A program made the translations under genes and the position numbers. 64,000 bases of DNA. It comes from CAVZBW01 sp963778465 (GTDB lineage Bacteria > Actinomycetota > Acidimicrobiia > Acidimicrobiales > RAAP-2). Shown here one piece after another: positions 1 through 7,959 of the stretch. How positions within the stretch are numbered: the stretch's first letter is position 1; every line of letters begins with the position of its first letter. A model generated the notes under the pieces. The model was not told the DNA's origin. It did no database searches and saw only the letters and a program-made list of their open reading frames with translations. The stretch is taken from NCBI GenBank assembly GCA_963778465.1, contig CAVZUK010000003.1:434001-498000 (forward strand). Reading direction: 5' to 3'.

Positions 1-1046
1 GGCTCGTCGACGACCAGGTACGTCTTGACGTCGCCGGGCCTTGCCTCGGGATAGTCCCACCTCGGCAGCCACTCGGGGGCGTGCTTGGGCAGCTCCTTGT
101 GCCAGAAGCCCTTGGCCTCGGCCCCGTTGGGGAACCGCTGCATGTTGAGCGGGCGTTGCCTCAGGTAGGGGAGCGCGACGGGTGCGATCTGCGCCGAGTA
201 GCGCAGGAGGTCGCGTTTGGTGACCGGGTCCTCCCCGGGGCGTGCCGGAAACAGGACCTTGTCGAGGTTGGTCACCTTGAGGTCGCGGCCGAAGACCGAC
301 CACGTGCCCGCCGATCCGAGCGCGTCGAGGGCGGCCAGTTCCTCGTCGCCGACCGCTCCCAGGGGCTCCGGCTTGAGGGAGACGGATGCCTCGGCGACGG
401 GCAGGTTGGAATGCCACACGCGATCCGGGTCCGCCTTGACCTCGTCGTTGGTCCGCCCGCTCAGGACGGAGCGCGGATGATCTTCGGCATCCCAGCCGGG
501 CGAGGCGTACTCGTCGTGCTTGTGCAGCATGAGCCACCGCTCGCTGCCCGAGCGGTCCGGCTTGGTGCGCACCAGGACGAAGCGGCCTCGGAGCTTCTCG
601 CCCTGGAGGTCGCAGTGCAGCTCGCCCTTCGCCACGGCACTCACGGGGTCGACCGAGTCGGCGGGGTAGGGCTCCCAGGTGCCGACGTCCCAGACGATCA
701 CGTCTCCCCCGCCGTACTCACCGGCCGGTATCACGCCCTCGAAGTCGAAGTACTCGAGGGGATGGTCCTCGACGTGGAACGCGGCACGCCGGACCGCCGG
801 GTCGAGGGTCGGACCCTTTGGCACCGCCCAGCTCGCGAGGACGCCGTCCATCTCGAGGCGGAAGTCGTAGTGGAGCCGCCGGGCCCGGTGCCGCTGGACC
901 ACGAATCGCCGCCGACCGCTGCCCCCCGGGCCCCTGGCACCGTCCCGCGGCCCCCCGGCACCGCTCGGCTCACTCGTGCGGGAGAAGTCCCGCTTGCTGC
1001 GGTAGGTGTCGAGCGGATCCGCCGGGCGCGAGCGAGCCGGACTCAC
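1..1046 (-). CDS. ligD: LigD-type protein: 3'-phosphoesterase domain followed by polymerase domain (C-terminus cut by window)
   Basis: End-processing and gap-filling protein of bacterial non-homologous end joining with Ku. I chose the GTG at 1046; 348 codons are visible and the gene continues past base 1. Residues about 47-185 are the phosphoesterase domain. H53, H59, D61, R63 (motif HRARRLHYDFRLE), H95 and Y99 match the spacing of the metal and catalytic residues of Pseudomonas LigD (H42, H48, D50, R52, H84, Y88). From about residue 255 (VTNLDKVLFPA) the primase-polymerase domain begins. No ATP-ligase domain separates them, unlike Pseudomonas (PE-LIG-POL), and the order also differs from Mycobacterium (POL-PE-LIG). 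The ligase may lie beyond the window or be a separate gene. The upstream gene starts on the same strand 53 bp away but looks functionally unrelated. Confidence 0.9.
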   Translation of the reverse strand, partial: MSPARSRPADPLDTYRSKRDFSRTSEPSGAGGPRDGARGPGGSGRRRFVVQRHRARRLHYDFRLEMDGVLASWAVPKGPTLDPAVRRAAFHVEDHPLEYFDFEGVIPAGEYGGGDVIVWDVGTWEPYPADSVDPVSAVAKGELHCDLQGEKLRGRFVLVRTKPDRSGSERWLMLHKHDEYASPGWDAEDHPRSVLSGRTNDEVKADPDRVWHSNLPVAEASVSLKPEPLGAVGDEELAALDALGSAGTWSVFGRDLKVTNLDKVLFPARPGEDPVTKRDLLRYSAQIAPVALPYLRQRPLNMQRFPNGAEAKGFWHKELPKHAPEWLPRWDYPEARPGDVKTYLVVDE

Positions 1047-1098
1047 GACTCGAGTCAAGCGCGGCGTCTCGGCCGTGGCAAACCGCGGGCGCCGTCGG

Positions 1099-2685
1099 TC
1101 AGGATCCGCCCCCGCTCCGACCCGAGCCGAGGCGTTGCCCGTAGTCGGACAGGGCCTCGAGATGGTCGCGGTCGGCCCGAAGCCCCACGTACCCGTCCGG
1201 ACGGACCACCAGCAGCGTGATCCCGTCGATGCCGAGGAGCTCCGCGGTGCTCGGATCGATGGTCACCCAAGAATCCCGAGTGTCTCCCTGGGCCGCCGCG
1301 ACGACGACCGCCTCGACGATGGGCGGCTCGCTCGCTGCGGTTGTCGAGGCGTGGAGGTCCGCGAGCTCCTCGTTGCGCGTGGAGGAACCGCCGACGAGGA
1401 GCGCCGTGTGGCCGGCCCGATTGGTGACCTCGTGCAGTGGGCGCTCCCCTCCTCCCGCAACCCGGACGACGAGGGTGTCGGGCAGCCTCACCCCGGCACC
1501 GATGCCACCGTCGCGATCTCCGAGGACGATCGGTGAGCCTCTGTAGTCAAAGTCGAGCTCGGTCTCCGCGACGATCTCGTGATGCCGCAGTGCGGCCTCC
1601 GAGAAGACTCTCCGAAGGTCCTCGTCGTGGGCTCGCCGTGCGGTGGGATCGGTCGTGGCCTGGATGCGTTCGGCCATGTCGCCCTCGTTGGTGATCAGCT
1701 CCGCCACCGGGCGCCGCTCCGCCTCGTAGCTGTCGAGGAGCACCGGGTCGCATTGCCCCTGACACACGAGGGCGAGCTTCCATGCGAGGTTGAAGGCATC
1801 CTGGATGCCGCTGTTCATCCCGTGACCCTGGGCCGGCGAGCACACGTGGGCCGAGTCGCCCGCCAAGAGGACCCGCCCGGCCCGAAACCTCTCGGCCACC
1901 TTGGTGTGGCACTGGAACCGGGTGGGGTTGGCGACGTCTTCGAAGGTGACATCGGGATGGTAGCGACCGATCGTGGACATGGCGTCGGCGACGAGATCGG
2001 AATCGGGCGAGCTCGGCCGCAGGTAGACGCGCCAGCGACGGCCCGGGAGGGCCGTCGCGATGACCGGCACGGCGTCGAGGTAACCGAAGTTCCCGTCGTA
2101 GCGATCCGGCCAGCCCGCTGCCGTTGCGTCGAAGACGGCCCAAGGCTCGGCGATGTCGTGCCCCAGCATCTCGATGCCCAAGAGCTGGCGGGTGATGCTG
2201 TGGTACCCGTCGCAGCCGACGACCCAGTCGAAGGAGGCGGTGTGGATGCCGCCGGACTCGATGCGGGCGACCACTTCGTCGGGCTGCGGGTCGAGATGGG
2301 TGAGTCGAGACGAGAGGGTGACCTCGCCACCCTGGTTGTGCAGGTACTCGGTCAGGATCGACTCGGTGACCTCCTCGGAGAGGTTCAGGTTGTAGCCGTG
2401 CCGGCTGCCGCAGTCGGACAGGTCGATCTCCCCGAGCGTCTCGCCGTTGGAGTACAGCCGGATGATCCGCTGCTTGGTTCCCGCGGCGAGGAAGGGCTCG
2501 AGGATCCCGAGGGACTCGAAGACCTCGAGCGAGCGAGGATGCACGATCGTGGCTCGGTCCCAGTGCTGCGCTTCCGAGTGGGTCTCGATCAGCAGGCATT
2601 CGACGCCCCGACGGTGCAGCTCGGCCGCGAGCAACAGGCCCGTCGGTCCGGCGCCAACCACGAGGACGGAGGCGTCCCTGGGCAT
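1099..2685 (-). CDS. FAD-dependent aromatic-ring monooxygenase (PheA/TfdB family)
   Basis: Flavoprotein hydroxylase of 528 residues, a typical length for PheA/TfdB-type phenol or polyketide monooxygenases. It opens with a Rossmann dinucleotide fold (VVGAGPTGLLLA, residues 8-19). The second FAD motif is GRVLLAGDSAHVCSPAQGHGMN near residue 275. A DG motif (VVGCDGYHS) lies near residue 156. The C-terminal 130 residues should be the thioredoxin-like domain of this family. NADPH and O2 would be co-substrates; the aromatic substrate cannot be told. The ATG at 2685 gives a complete N-terminal FAD fold. It lies 96 bp downstream of a same-strand TetR gene that may control it. Confidence 0.85.
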   Translation of the reverse strand: MPRDASVLVVGAGPTGLLLAAELHRRGVECLLIETHSEAQHWDRATIVHPRSLEVFESLGILEPFLAAGTKQRIIRLYSNGETLGEIDLSDCGSRHGYNLNLSEEVTESILTEYLHNQGGEVTLSSRLTHLDPQPDEVVARIESGGIHTASFDWVVGCDGYHSITRQLLGIEMLGHDIAEPWAVFDATAAGWPDRYDGNFGYLDAVPVIATALPGRRWRVYLRPSSPDSDLVADAMSTIGRYHPDVTFEDVANPTRFQCHTKVAERFRAGRVLLAGDSAHVCSPAQGHGMNSGIQDAFNLAWKLALVCQGQCDPVLLDSYEAERRPVAELITNEGDMAERIQATTDPTARRAHDEDLRRVFSEAALRHHEIVAETELDFDYRGSPIVLGDRDGGIGAGVRLPDTLVVRVAGGGERPLHEVTNRAGHTALLVGGSSTRNEELADLHASTTAASEPPIVEAVVVAAAQGDTRDSWVTIDPSTAELLGIDGITLLVVRPDGYVGLRADRDHLEALSDYGQRLGSGRSGGGS

Positions 2686-2781
2686 CTAGCTCGATCTCTT
2701 ACAGGCTCGTCCGCCGCCCGGAGGCGGTAGTGGTCGTCGCATTGCCCGAGTCAACCACATGGGGATCCCGGCCCGATCCCG

Positions 2782-3441
2782 TCAGCGGGGGGTCCTTCCC
2801 GTGGCGAAGATGGTCATCTCGACCAGCCAGGCCTCGGTGCTAGCCATCGACCAGCCCCTCCTCTCGGTCAGCAGGGTGAAGACCTCGGGGCTCACCAGCG
2901 CCCAGATGGCGTCGACGAGCTCCTCCGGTGCCTCCTTCCCGAGGACCAGGGCCAGACCTGCGGCCGTCACACTGCGGCGGTCCTCGTCGTAGCGGATGAG
3001 TCGGGCGCGTGCCGCCTCGTCGCTGGCCGCAGCTTCCTGCAGCGCTCTCAGCACGGGCACGGAGCGCTCGTAGACCGTGGTCGTGAAGTGCACGCCGGCC
3101 CGGATCCGGTCCGCCCTCCTCCCCTTCCCGAGGAGGGCGAAATCGGGTCGTTCGACCATCGGGGCGTCCTCGTCGTCGCCGACGATGGCGACGTCGATCG
3201 CCGCCATCAACAGGTTGGACTTCGACCCGAAGGCGGTATAGATCGTGTCGACCGCCGTCCCGGCCTCGGCCGCGATCATCGGCAGGGTCGTGGCGGCCCA
3301 ACCCCGGGTGCGAAAGAGCTCGATCGCGGCAGCGAGGATCAGCCGGCGCGTCTCGGCGGCCTGCCTGGCCCGCAAGGGCGAGTGGTAGCCGGATGCCGGA
3401 TCCCGCGGGCTCCTCCTTGCCACGGAGGCCCACCGTACCAT
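2782..3441 (-). CDS. TetR/AcrR-family transcriptional regulator
   Basis: DNA-binding regulator of 219 residues. An N-terminal TetR helix-turn-helix (LILAAAIELFRTRGWAATTL, then AGTAVDTIYTAFGSKSNLL) is followed by an all-helical ligand-binding domain. A longer reading frame exists upstream, but it is Arg/Ser-rich and enters the region of the divergent peptidase gene, so I prefer the ATG at 3441. A GTG at 3423 is also possible, because TATGGT (overlapping the ATG) could be a -10 box. It probably regulates itself and the monooxygenase that follows in the same direction. The divergent peptidase is a less likely target. Confidence 0.85.
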   Translation of the reverse strand: MVRWASVARRSPRDPASGYHSPLRARQAAETRRLILAAAIELFRTRGWAATTLPMIAAEAGTAVDTIYTAFGSKSNLLMAAIDVAIVGDDEDAPMVERPDFALLGKGRRADRIRAGVHFTTTVYERSVPVLRALQEAAASDEAARARLIRYDEDRRSVTAAGLALVLGKEAPEELVDAIWALVSPEVFTLLTERRGWSMASTEAWLVEMTIFATGRTPR

Positions 3442-3536
3442 AGCTTGGTTCGTTCTAGTCGTACTTGATCGAAACGAGCTTGACCGATAGGCTCCGGCCT
3501 CGCGGTGGGCGGACGGGACACGGATCGAGGCAGCGG

Positions 3537-4821
3537 ATGAACCTCTCCAGGGGCGTACGGAAGCTCGGCACGGTGGGCGTGCTCGTCCTCGGTGCGTGGC
3601 TGGCGCTGATCGGCGTGATGCCACCGGCGGGAGCGGCGTCCGCCTCGGGCGTCACGGTCCCCGCCGCCTACACGGCCGTCACGGTGCAACCCGTCAGCCG
3701 ATCGACCTTTCCGTTTCTCGGAACGGACCACCGCTACCACGTTGCCTACGACCTCCAGCTCACCAATGCGTCGATCCTTCCGGCAACGATCGAGCGAGTC
3801 GACGTGGTCGACGCCGCGAAGCCGTCGGAGGTCGTCGGGTCGTTCGTCAACGACCTCGTCGATCCCAAGTGCCGGGTCGGCTACTGCGAGGACCTCCGCC
3901 TCGCTTCGGGACAGCCCGCGGTCGACAAGACGATCCCCCCGCAGGCATCACGGATCCTCTTCATCGACCTCAGCTTTGCGTCCTTGGCCGCGGCACCGAA
4001 GGTCGTGGTGCAGCATCTGTACCTGACCGCCTCGCCCGCGCCCCCGGCGACCACGGTGACGTCGGTCGACTATCTGGCCGCGCCGTTCAGCATCTCGGGC
4101 GGCTCGCCGAGGGTGATCTCCGCCCCGCTCCGGGGGAACAACTGGGTCGCGCTCAACGGCTGTTGCGAGACCGGGCTCCAGCACCGCGACGCCATCCTGC
4201 CCCTCGACGGCCACCTGTCCAACAGCGAGCGGTTCGCCATCGACTTCAAGCGAATGGACAACCAGGGCCGCTTCTACGTCGGCGACAAGACCAAGAACCA
4301 GAGCTACGTGGACTACGGGTCGCCGATCCTCGCGGTGGCGAACGGGACCATCTCGTCGACCTTGGACAACGTCGACGCGAAACGCGCCCGGCATCCTCCC
4401 CTCGCGGGTTCCGAGCTTGGCGGCCAAGCTGACGGTCGCCAACGTCGACGGCAACCACATCATCGAGAACCTCGGTGGCGGCGTCTACGCCATGTACGCG
4501 CACCTCCAGAAGGGCTCCCTGCTCGTCAAGCCGGGAGACAAGGTCCATACGGGCGAGGTCTTGGCCAAGCTCGGCAACACGGGGAACGCCAATGTCTCGC
4601 ACCTGCACTTCCAGCTGATGAACGGCCCGAACATCGTCGGCAGTGACGGGTTGCCCTTCGAGATCAACCACTTCGTCTACGCCGGTCAGGTGTCGCTGAG
4701 CGCCATCCAAGACGCCGACAACTACCTCACGGGGTCGTTCTTCTCCGGGCATCTCGCCAAGGGCCAGCCCAGGACCGACCAGACCCCGATCGCCCAGGCC
4801 ATCGTGAACTTCTCCGGCTGA
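3537..4821 (+). CDS. Secreted M23 (LytM-like) metallopeptidase, with an internal +1 frameshift
   Basis: Exported protein with a signal peptide (hydrophobic LGTVGVLVLGAWLALIGV, Ala-rich cleavage region near residue 34), an extracellular middle domain and a C-terminal peptidase M23 domain. The M23 part shows GGGVYAMYAHLQKGS and the zinc motif HLHFQ near 4603. The reading frame breaks at about 4380-4382. Removing one A from that AAA run restores a continuous reading (VDANAPGILPSRVPS) into the M23 domain, which otherwise sits in the next frame from about 4390. Both halves are well preserved, so this is either a base-calling error or a very recent mutation. It would act on peptidoglycan or extracellular peptides. 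It is convergent with the acyltransferase at 4862. Confidence 0.8.
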
Positions 4822-4861
4822 TCCGTCTCGGGGTCCCCCGGGGCGATCGCCGGCTTCCGCG

Positions 4862-6676
4862 TCAGCCGTCCTCGGAGCCGGTCTGCCGCTGGTAGCTCTC
4901 GATGACCTCGTCGACGGGCCGTTGGGTCACCCTGTCGCCGTGGAATGCCTCGAGCAGAGCCTCCCGGGAGACCTTGGCGGCTCGGAGGGGCTCGAGCGCC
5001 ATCACCGTGGCGGCGCGGGCCGGTCCGCTGAAGATCCCCACCTCGCCGAAGGAGTCGCCCGCGGCGAGCTGCCCACGGCCCGCTCCGGCGACCGTGACCC
5101 GCGCGGTGCCGCCGAGGATCGCGTAGAACGCGTCGGCGGCCTCCCCCTCACGGACGACGACGTCGCCGGGCGCGAACGACACCTCCTTGGCACTCGACGT
5201 GAGGGCGTCGAGATCGGCCGTCGAGAGCGCGGCGAGCACACGTTGGCTCGAGAGGAAGCCCCTCACCCTCCCCAGGCGGCACAGCTCCTCGATGGCGGAG
5301 GTGAAGGCCCCGGAGAACGCACCGGGGTCCGTCCCGCCTGCATCGAGCATCGAGCCGTACACGACGTCGTCGATGGTGGTGACCGTGACCTTGCCCGGTC
5401 CCTTGAACAAGGTGGAGCACGAGGCGAAGTCCACGAGCGGCGCCCCCTGGCAGTACAGCGCGAAGGGCAGCGCCGGCATGCTCGACAGGATGAGATCGGG
5501 GTTGTAAAAGCGGCCCAGGTGCGTCTCGTGCCAGGGCGCGGGCAGACGGCGAGCCATCGAGGTCAGCTGGGCGAGGGCCATTGCCTGCTGGCTCGTTTTC
5601 GTGTGACCGAACTTCTGTTGTGCGCTGCGGAGGGTCGCGACGGGCTCGAGGGTGGTCTCCAAGCCGACGATGACGTACCCCACCTGGTTCGTGGCGGAGA
5701 CACTGCCGGCGGGGCGCAGGTTGACGGGGAGGCGCACCCAGACCTCCCCGGCATCAGGCGCAAAGGCCGGCCAGGACTTTGCGGTGGCTGCGAGTAGGAG
5801 GTCCGTGACGGTCGCACCGAAGGCCCGGCTCGCCAGGCGCAGGTCGAGCAGCGGGATGCGGAAGCGACGATGGTTCCAGTGACGGCGGCTCTCCCATGTC
5901 TGGGCGACGGCGGTCGAGCGCTCCGGTGGCGGCGGCTCGTCGTGGTGGTACCCGGCCAGCCGGGCGATGGCCGCCGACACGCTCCTGCCGTCGGCACGGC
6001 GCACTTGCCGCACGGTTCTTCGCGTCCCTTCCGTCGCTGCGGCGGCCCGGTCCCTGGCGGCGGAGAGGACGAGCTCGGCGGGCGAGTGTGGGGGGTCGGG
6101 CACCCAGCGGTCTCCCGGGCTCCCGATCTCGGGGATGGTCGGCGTCACGTCCAGCGTCAGCGCGGCCGCAGCCGCGAAGGCGGAGACGCCGTCGGCCATG
6201 GCGTGGTGCATGGTCAGCAGGAGCCCAAAGGATCCGTCGGCAAAGGACTCGATGACCTCGATCCGCCACGGAGGGTGCGCCAGGTCGAGTGGCCGGCACA
6301 TGGCGTCGATGATCAGCCGGTCCTCCTCCTCGAGCGGGACCGGCCGGTGATCGTCGGTGCCCGCGTGCACGTAGACGTGGCGTCGCAGCTCGAAGGAGGG
6401 GTCGTCCTCCCACTGGGGTCGAGCCAGGCCGCCCGGCACTCGTCGCACTCGGCGCCGGCCGATGGCCACGATGTCCGTGGGGCCGGCGCGCCAGATGAGC
6501 TGCTCGGCGCGTGAGATCACCTCGTCGGGCTTGGGGAGCGAGCCGTCGTGGCGGGGACCGAAGCGCAGGACGGCCACCTCCATGAACTGCGGGTCCATGT
6601 CGAACCACGACGCCTCCTGACGGCTCAGGCGGTGGATCGTCCCCGGATGCGGGGGCCTACGCCCACGCCCCATCAC
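4862..6676 (-). CDS. Wax ester synthase/DGAT-like acyltransferase fused to a C-terminal cyclic-nucleotide-binding domain
   Basis: 604 residues. The N-terminal about 460 residues are a WS/DGAT acyltransferase, which joins acyl-CoA to fatty alcohols or diacylglycerol to make wax esters or triacylglycerol at the membrane or lipid-body surface. The catalytic motif is MHHAMADG (H157, H158, D162). PPWRIEV and the late LSSMPALPFALYCQG block also fit the family. Residues about 471-604 form a cyclic-nucleotide-binding domain (cNBD) whose phosphate-binding cassette FGEVGIFSGPARAATV keeps Glu and Arg at protein-kinase-A spacing (eight residues between). WS/DGAT proteins are usually about 460-480 residues, so the extra domain explains the length. 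The start overlaps the stop of the upstream hydroxylase by 4 bp (ATGA), implying translational coupling. Confidence 0.9.
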   Translation of the reverse strand: MMGRGRRPPHPGTIHRLSRQEASWFDMDPQFMEVAVLRFGPRHDGSLPKPDEVISRAEQLIWRAGPTDIVAIGRRRVRRVPGGLARPQWEDDPSFELRRHVYVHAGTDDHRPVPLEEEDRLIIDAMCRPLDLAHPPWRIEVIESFADGSFGLLLTMHHAMADGVSAFAAAAALTLDVTPTIPEIGSPGDRWVPDPPHSPAELVLSAARDRAAAATEGTRRTVRQVRRADGRSVSAAIARLAGYHHDEPPPPERSTAVAQTWESRRHWNHRRFRIPLLDLRLASRAFGATVTDLLLAATAKSWPAFAPDAGEVWVRLPVNLRPAGSVSATNQVGYVIVGLETTLEPVATLRSAQQKFGHTKTSQQAMALAQLTSMARRLPAPWHETHLGRFYNPDLILSSMPALPFALYCQGAPLVDFASCSTLFKGPGKVTVTTIDDVVYGSMLDAGGTDPGAFSGAFTSAIEELCRLGRVRGFLSSQRVLAALSTADLDALTSSAKEVSFAPGDVVVREGEAADAFYAILGGTARVTVAGAGRGQLAAGDSFGEVGIFSGPARAATVMALEPLRAAKVSREALLEAFHGDRVTQRPVDEVIESYQRQTGSEDG

Positions 6677-7896
6677 CGGGACAGCCGCTCGACCTGCCGG
6701 TGCGGCGCGGGCTCGTCACACGCGAGCCGTGTTCGGGACAGGTCGGCGGTCGGGGCGCAGCCCCGCTCGGGGATGGGGGACACCGGCGACCATCCGGGGC
6801 CTCGCAGGACGTGCGACAGGCGCACCCGCCACGATCCGCCGCGGGCGACGTCCCGCAGCAGGTCGCGGTACTCGCTTCCGACGATCGCCGCCGGGTTGTA
6901 GCGCTCGACGCCGTCCGTGAGGCCGTAGACGGGGCGGTCGCGCTCGGGCTCGAACGTCTTGAACAATCGATCCCACACGATGAGGATGCTGCCGTGGTTG
7001 CGGTCGATGTACTGGGGGTTCCGACCGTGGTGCACCCGATGGTGCGAGGGGCTGTTGAGCAGGCGCTCCAGCGGACCGAGACGACCGACCACCTCAGTGT
7101 GGATCCAGTACTGGTAGGCGAGGTTGATCGCCCGAGCCGTGCTGATCACCTCGGGCCGGATGCCGAGCAGGGCGAGCGCGCCGGTCGGGAGGAACACGCC
7201 GAAGACGTGTGCGACCGGCTGCCGTAGCGCCGTCGACAGGTTGTAGCGGTCGCTCGAGTGATGCACGACGTGGATCGCCCACATGAAGCGGCTCGTGTGC
7301 ATGAACCGGTGGTTCCAGTAGTAGATGAGGTCCCAACCGAGGGTGGCGACCGTCAGTGCGAGCAGCCCGTCCCCGAGGTCCCGGACAAGTCGGCGACGCC
7401 AGAACACCTCGGGCGTCGTCGAGCGGGCCCAAACGGTGGCCACCGTGGTCGCCCCGAGCGCGATCGTGGCGACCCCGGTGACCCCACCGACGACACGGGC
7501 TGCGGCCGCCACTCTCCGCCGCAGGCGGTCTCGCTTCGCGACGGTCCCTTCGATGGATCCCAGCGCGCGCCGCTCCGGCGGCTCGGTCGACGTGAGCGGC
7601 CGATCCAGCGTGGCCAGGCGGTCGGTCACCGATGTCAGGACGACACCCCCTGCGACCGCGAGCAAGAGGTTCCGGCGTACCCGTCGCCGAGGCCCGTAGA
7701 CGAGCCTCGCCATCAGCGGCGGAAGCGTGAGCGGAGCGACGAGACGGGCAGCACCCATCGAGAGACTGATCAGCGTGTCCCGCGTCTGGTACTCCCCGGC
7801 ACTGGGACCCGTACGCGCCGCCCGCCGGCGCAGGCATCTGGACTCGCTCACCATGGAGGCCACGTAGCCTGGAATTGCGACCAGGGTCAGATCCAT
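6673..7896 (-). CDS. Sterol desaturase/fatty acid hydroxylase superfamily membrane protein
   Basis: Integral-membrane di-iron oxygenase of 407 residues. The histidine clusters are HRFMH, HVVHHSS and HHRVHHGRN, in the order expected for the superfamily that includes sterol C4/C5 oxidases, carotenoid hydroxylases and alkylglycerol monooxygenase. Hydrophobic segments flank them (LVAPLTLPPLMARLV; LLLAVAGGVVL; GVATIALGATTVATV). Substrates would be membrane lipids, oxidised with O2. It lies between the MFS-cNBD gene (63 bp upstream) and the acyltransferase-cNBD gene (4 bp overlap), so the three probably form one operon. The C-terminal about 50 residues after the last His box are polar and without clear family features. 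The exact reaction cannot be assigned. Confidence 0.85.
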   Translation of the reverse strand: MDLTLVAIPGYVASMVSESRCLRRRAARTGPSAGEYQTRDTLISLSMGAARLVAPLTLPPLMARLVYGPRRRVRRNLLLAVAGGVVLTSVTDRLATLDRPLTSTEPPERRALGSIEGTVAKRDRLRRRVAAAARVVGGVTGVATIALGATTVATVWARSTTPEVFWRRRLVRDLGDGLLALTVATLGWDLIYYWNHRFMHTSRFMWAIHVVHHSSDRYNLSTALRQPVAHVFGVFLPTGALALLGIRPEVISTARAINLAYQYWIHTEVVGRLGPLERLLNSPSHHRVHHGRNPQYIDRNHGSILIVWDRLFKTFEPERDRPVYGLTDGVERYNPAAIVGSEYRDLLRDVARGGSWRVRLSHVLRGPGWSPVSPIPERGCAPTADLSRTRLACDEPAPHRQVERLSR

Positions 7897-7959
7897 CGTG
7901 TCCCCTAGCGTTGCGGACGCCCGACATTATGGAGCGCTCCGCCGTCGAGGGGACAATCG

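Noticed and set aside
81..1220. 379-residue open frame on the plus strand
   Set aside because: It is antisense to the LigD frame, which has domain motifs and metal residues. The plus-strand product is Arg/Pro/Val-rich with no recognisable family.
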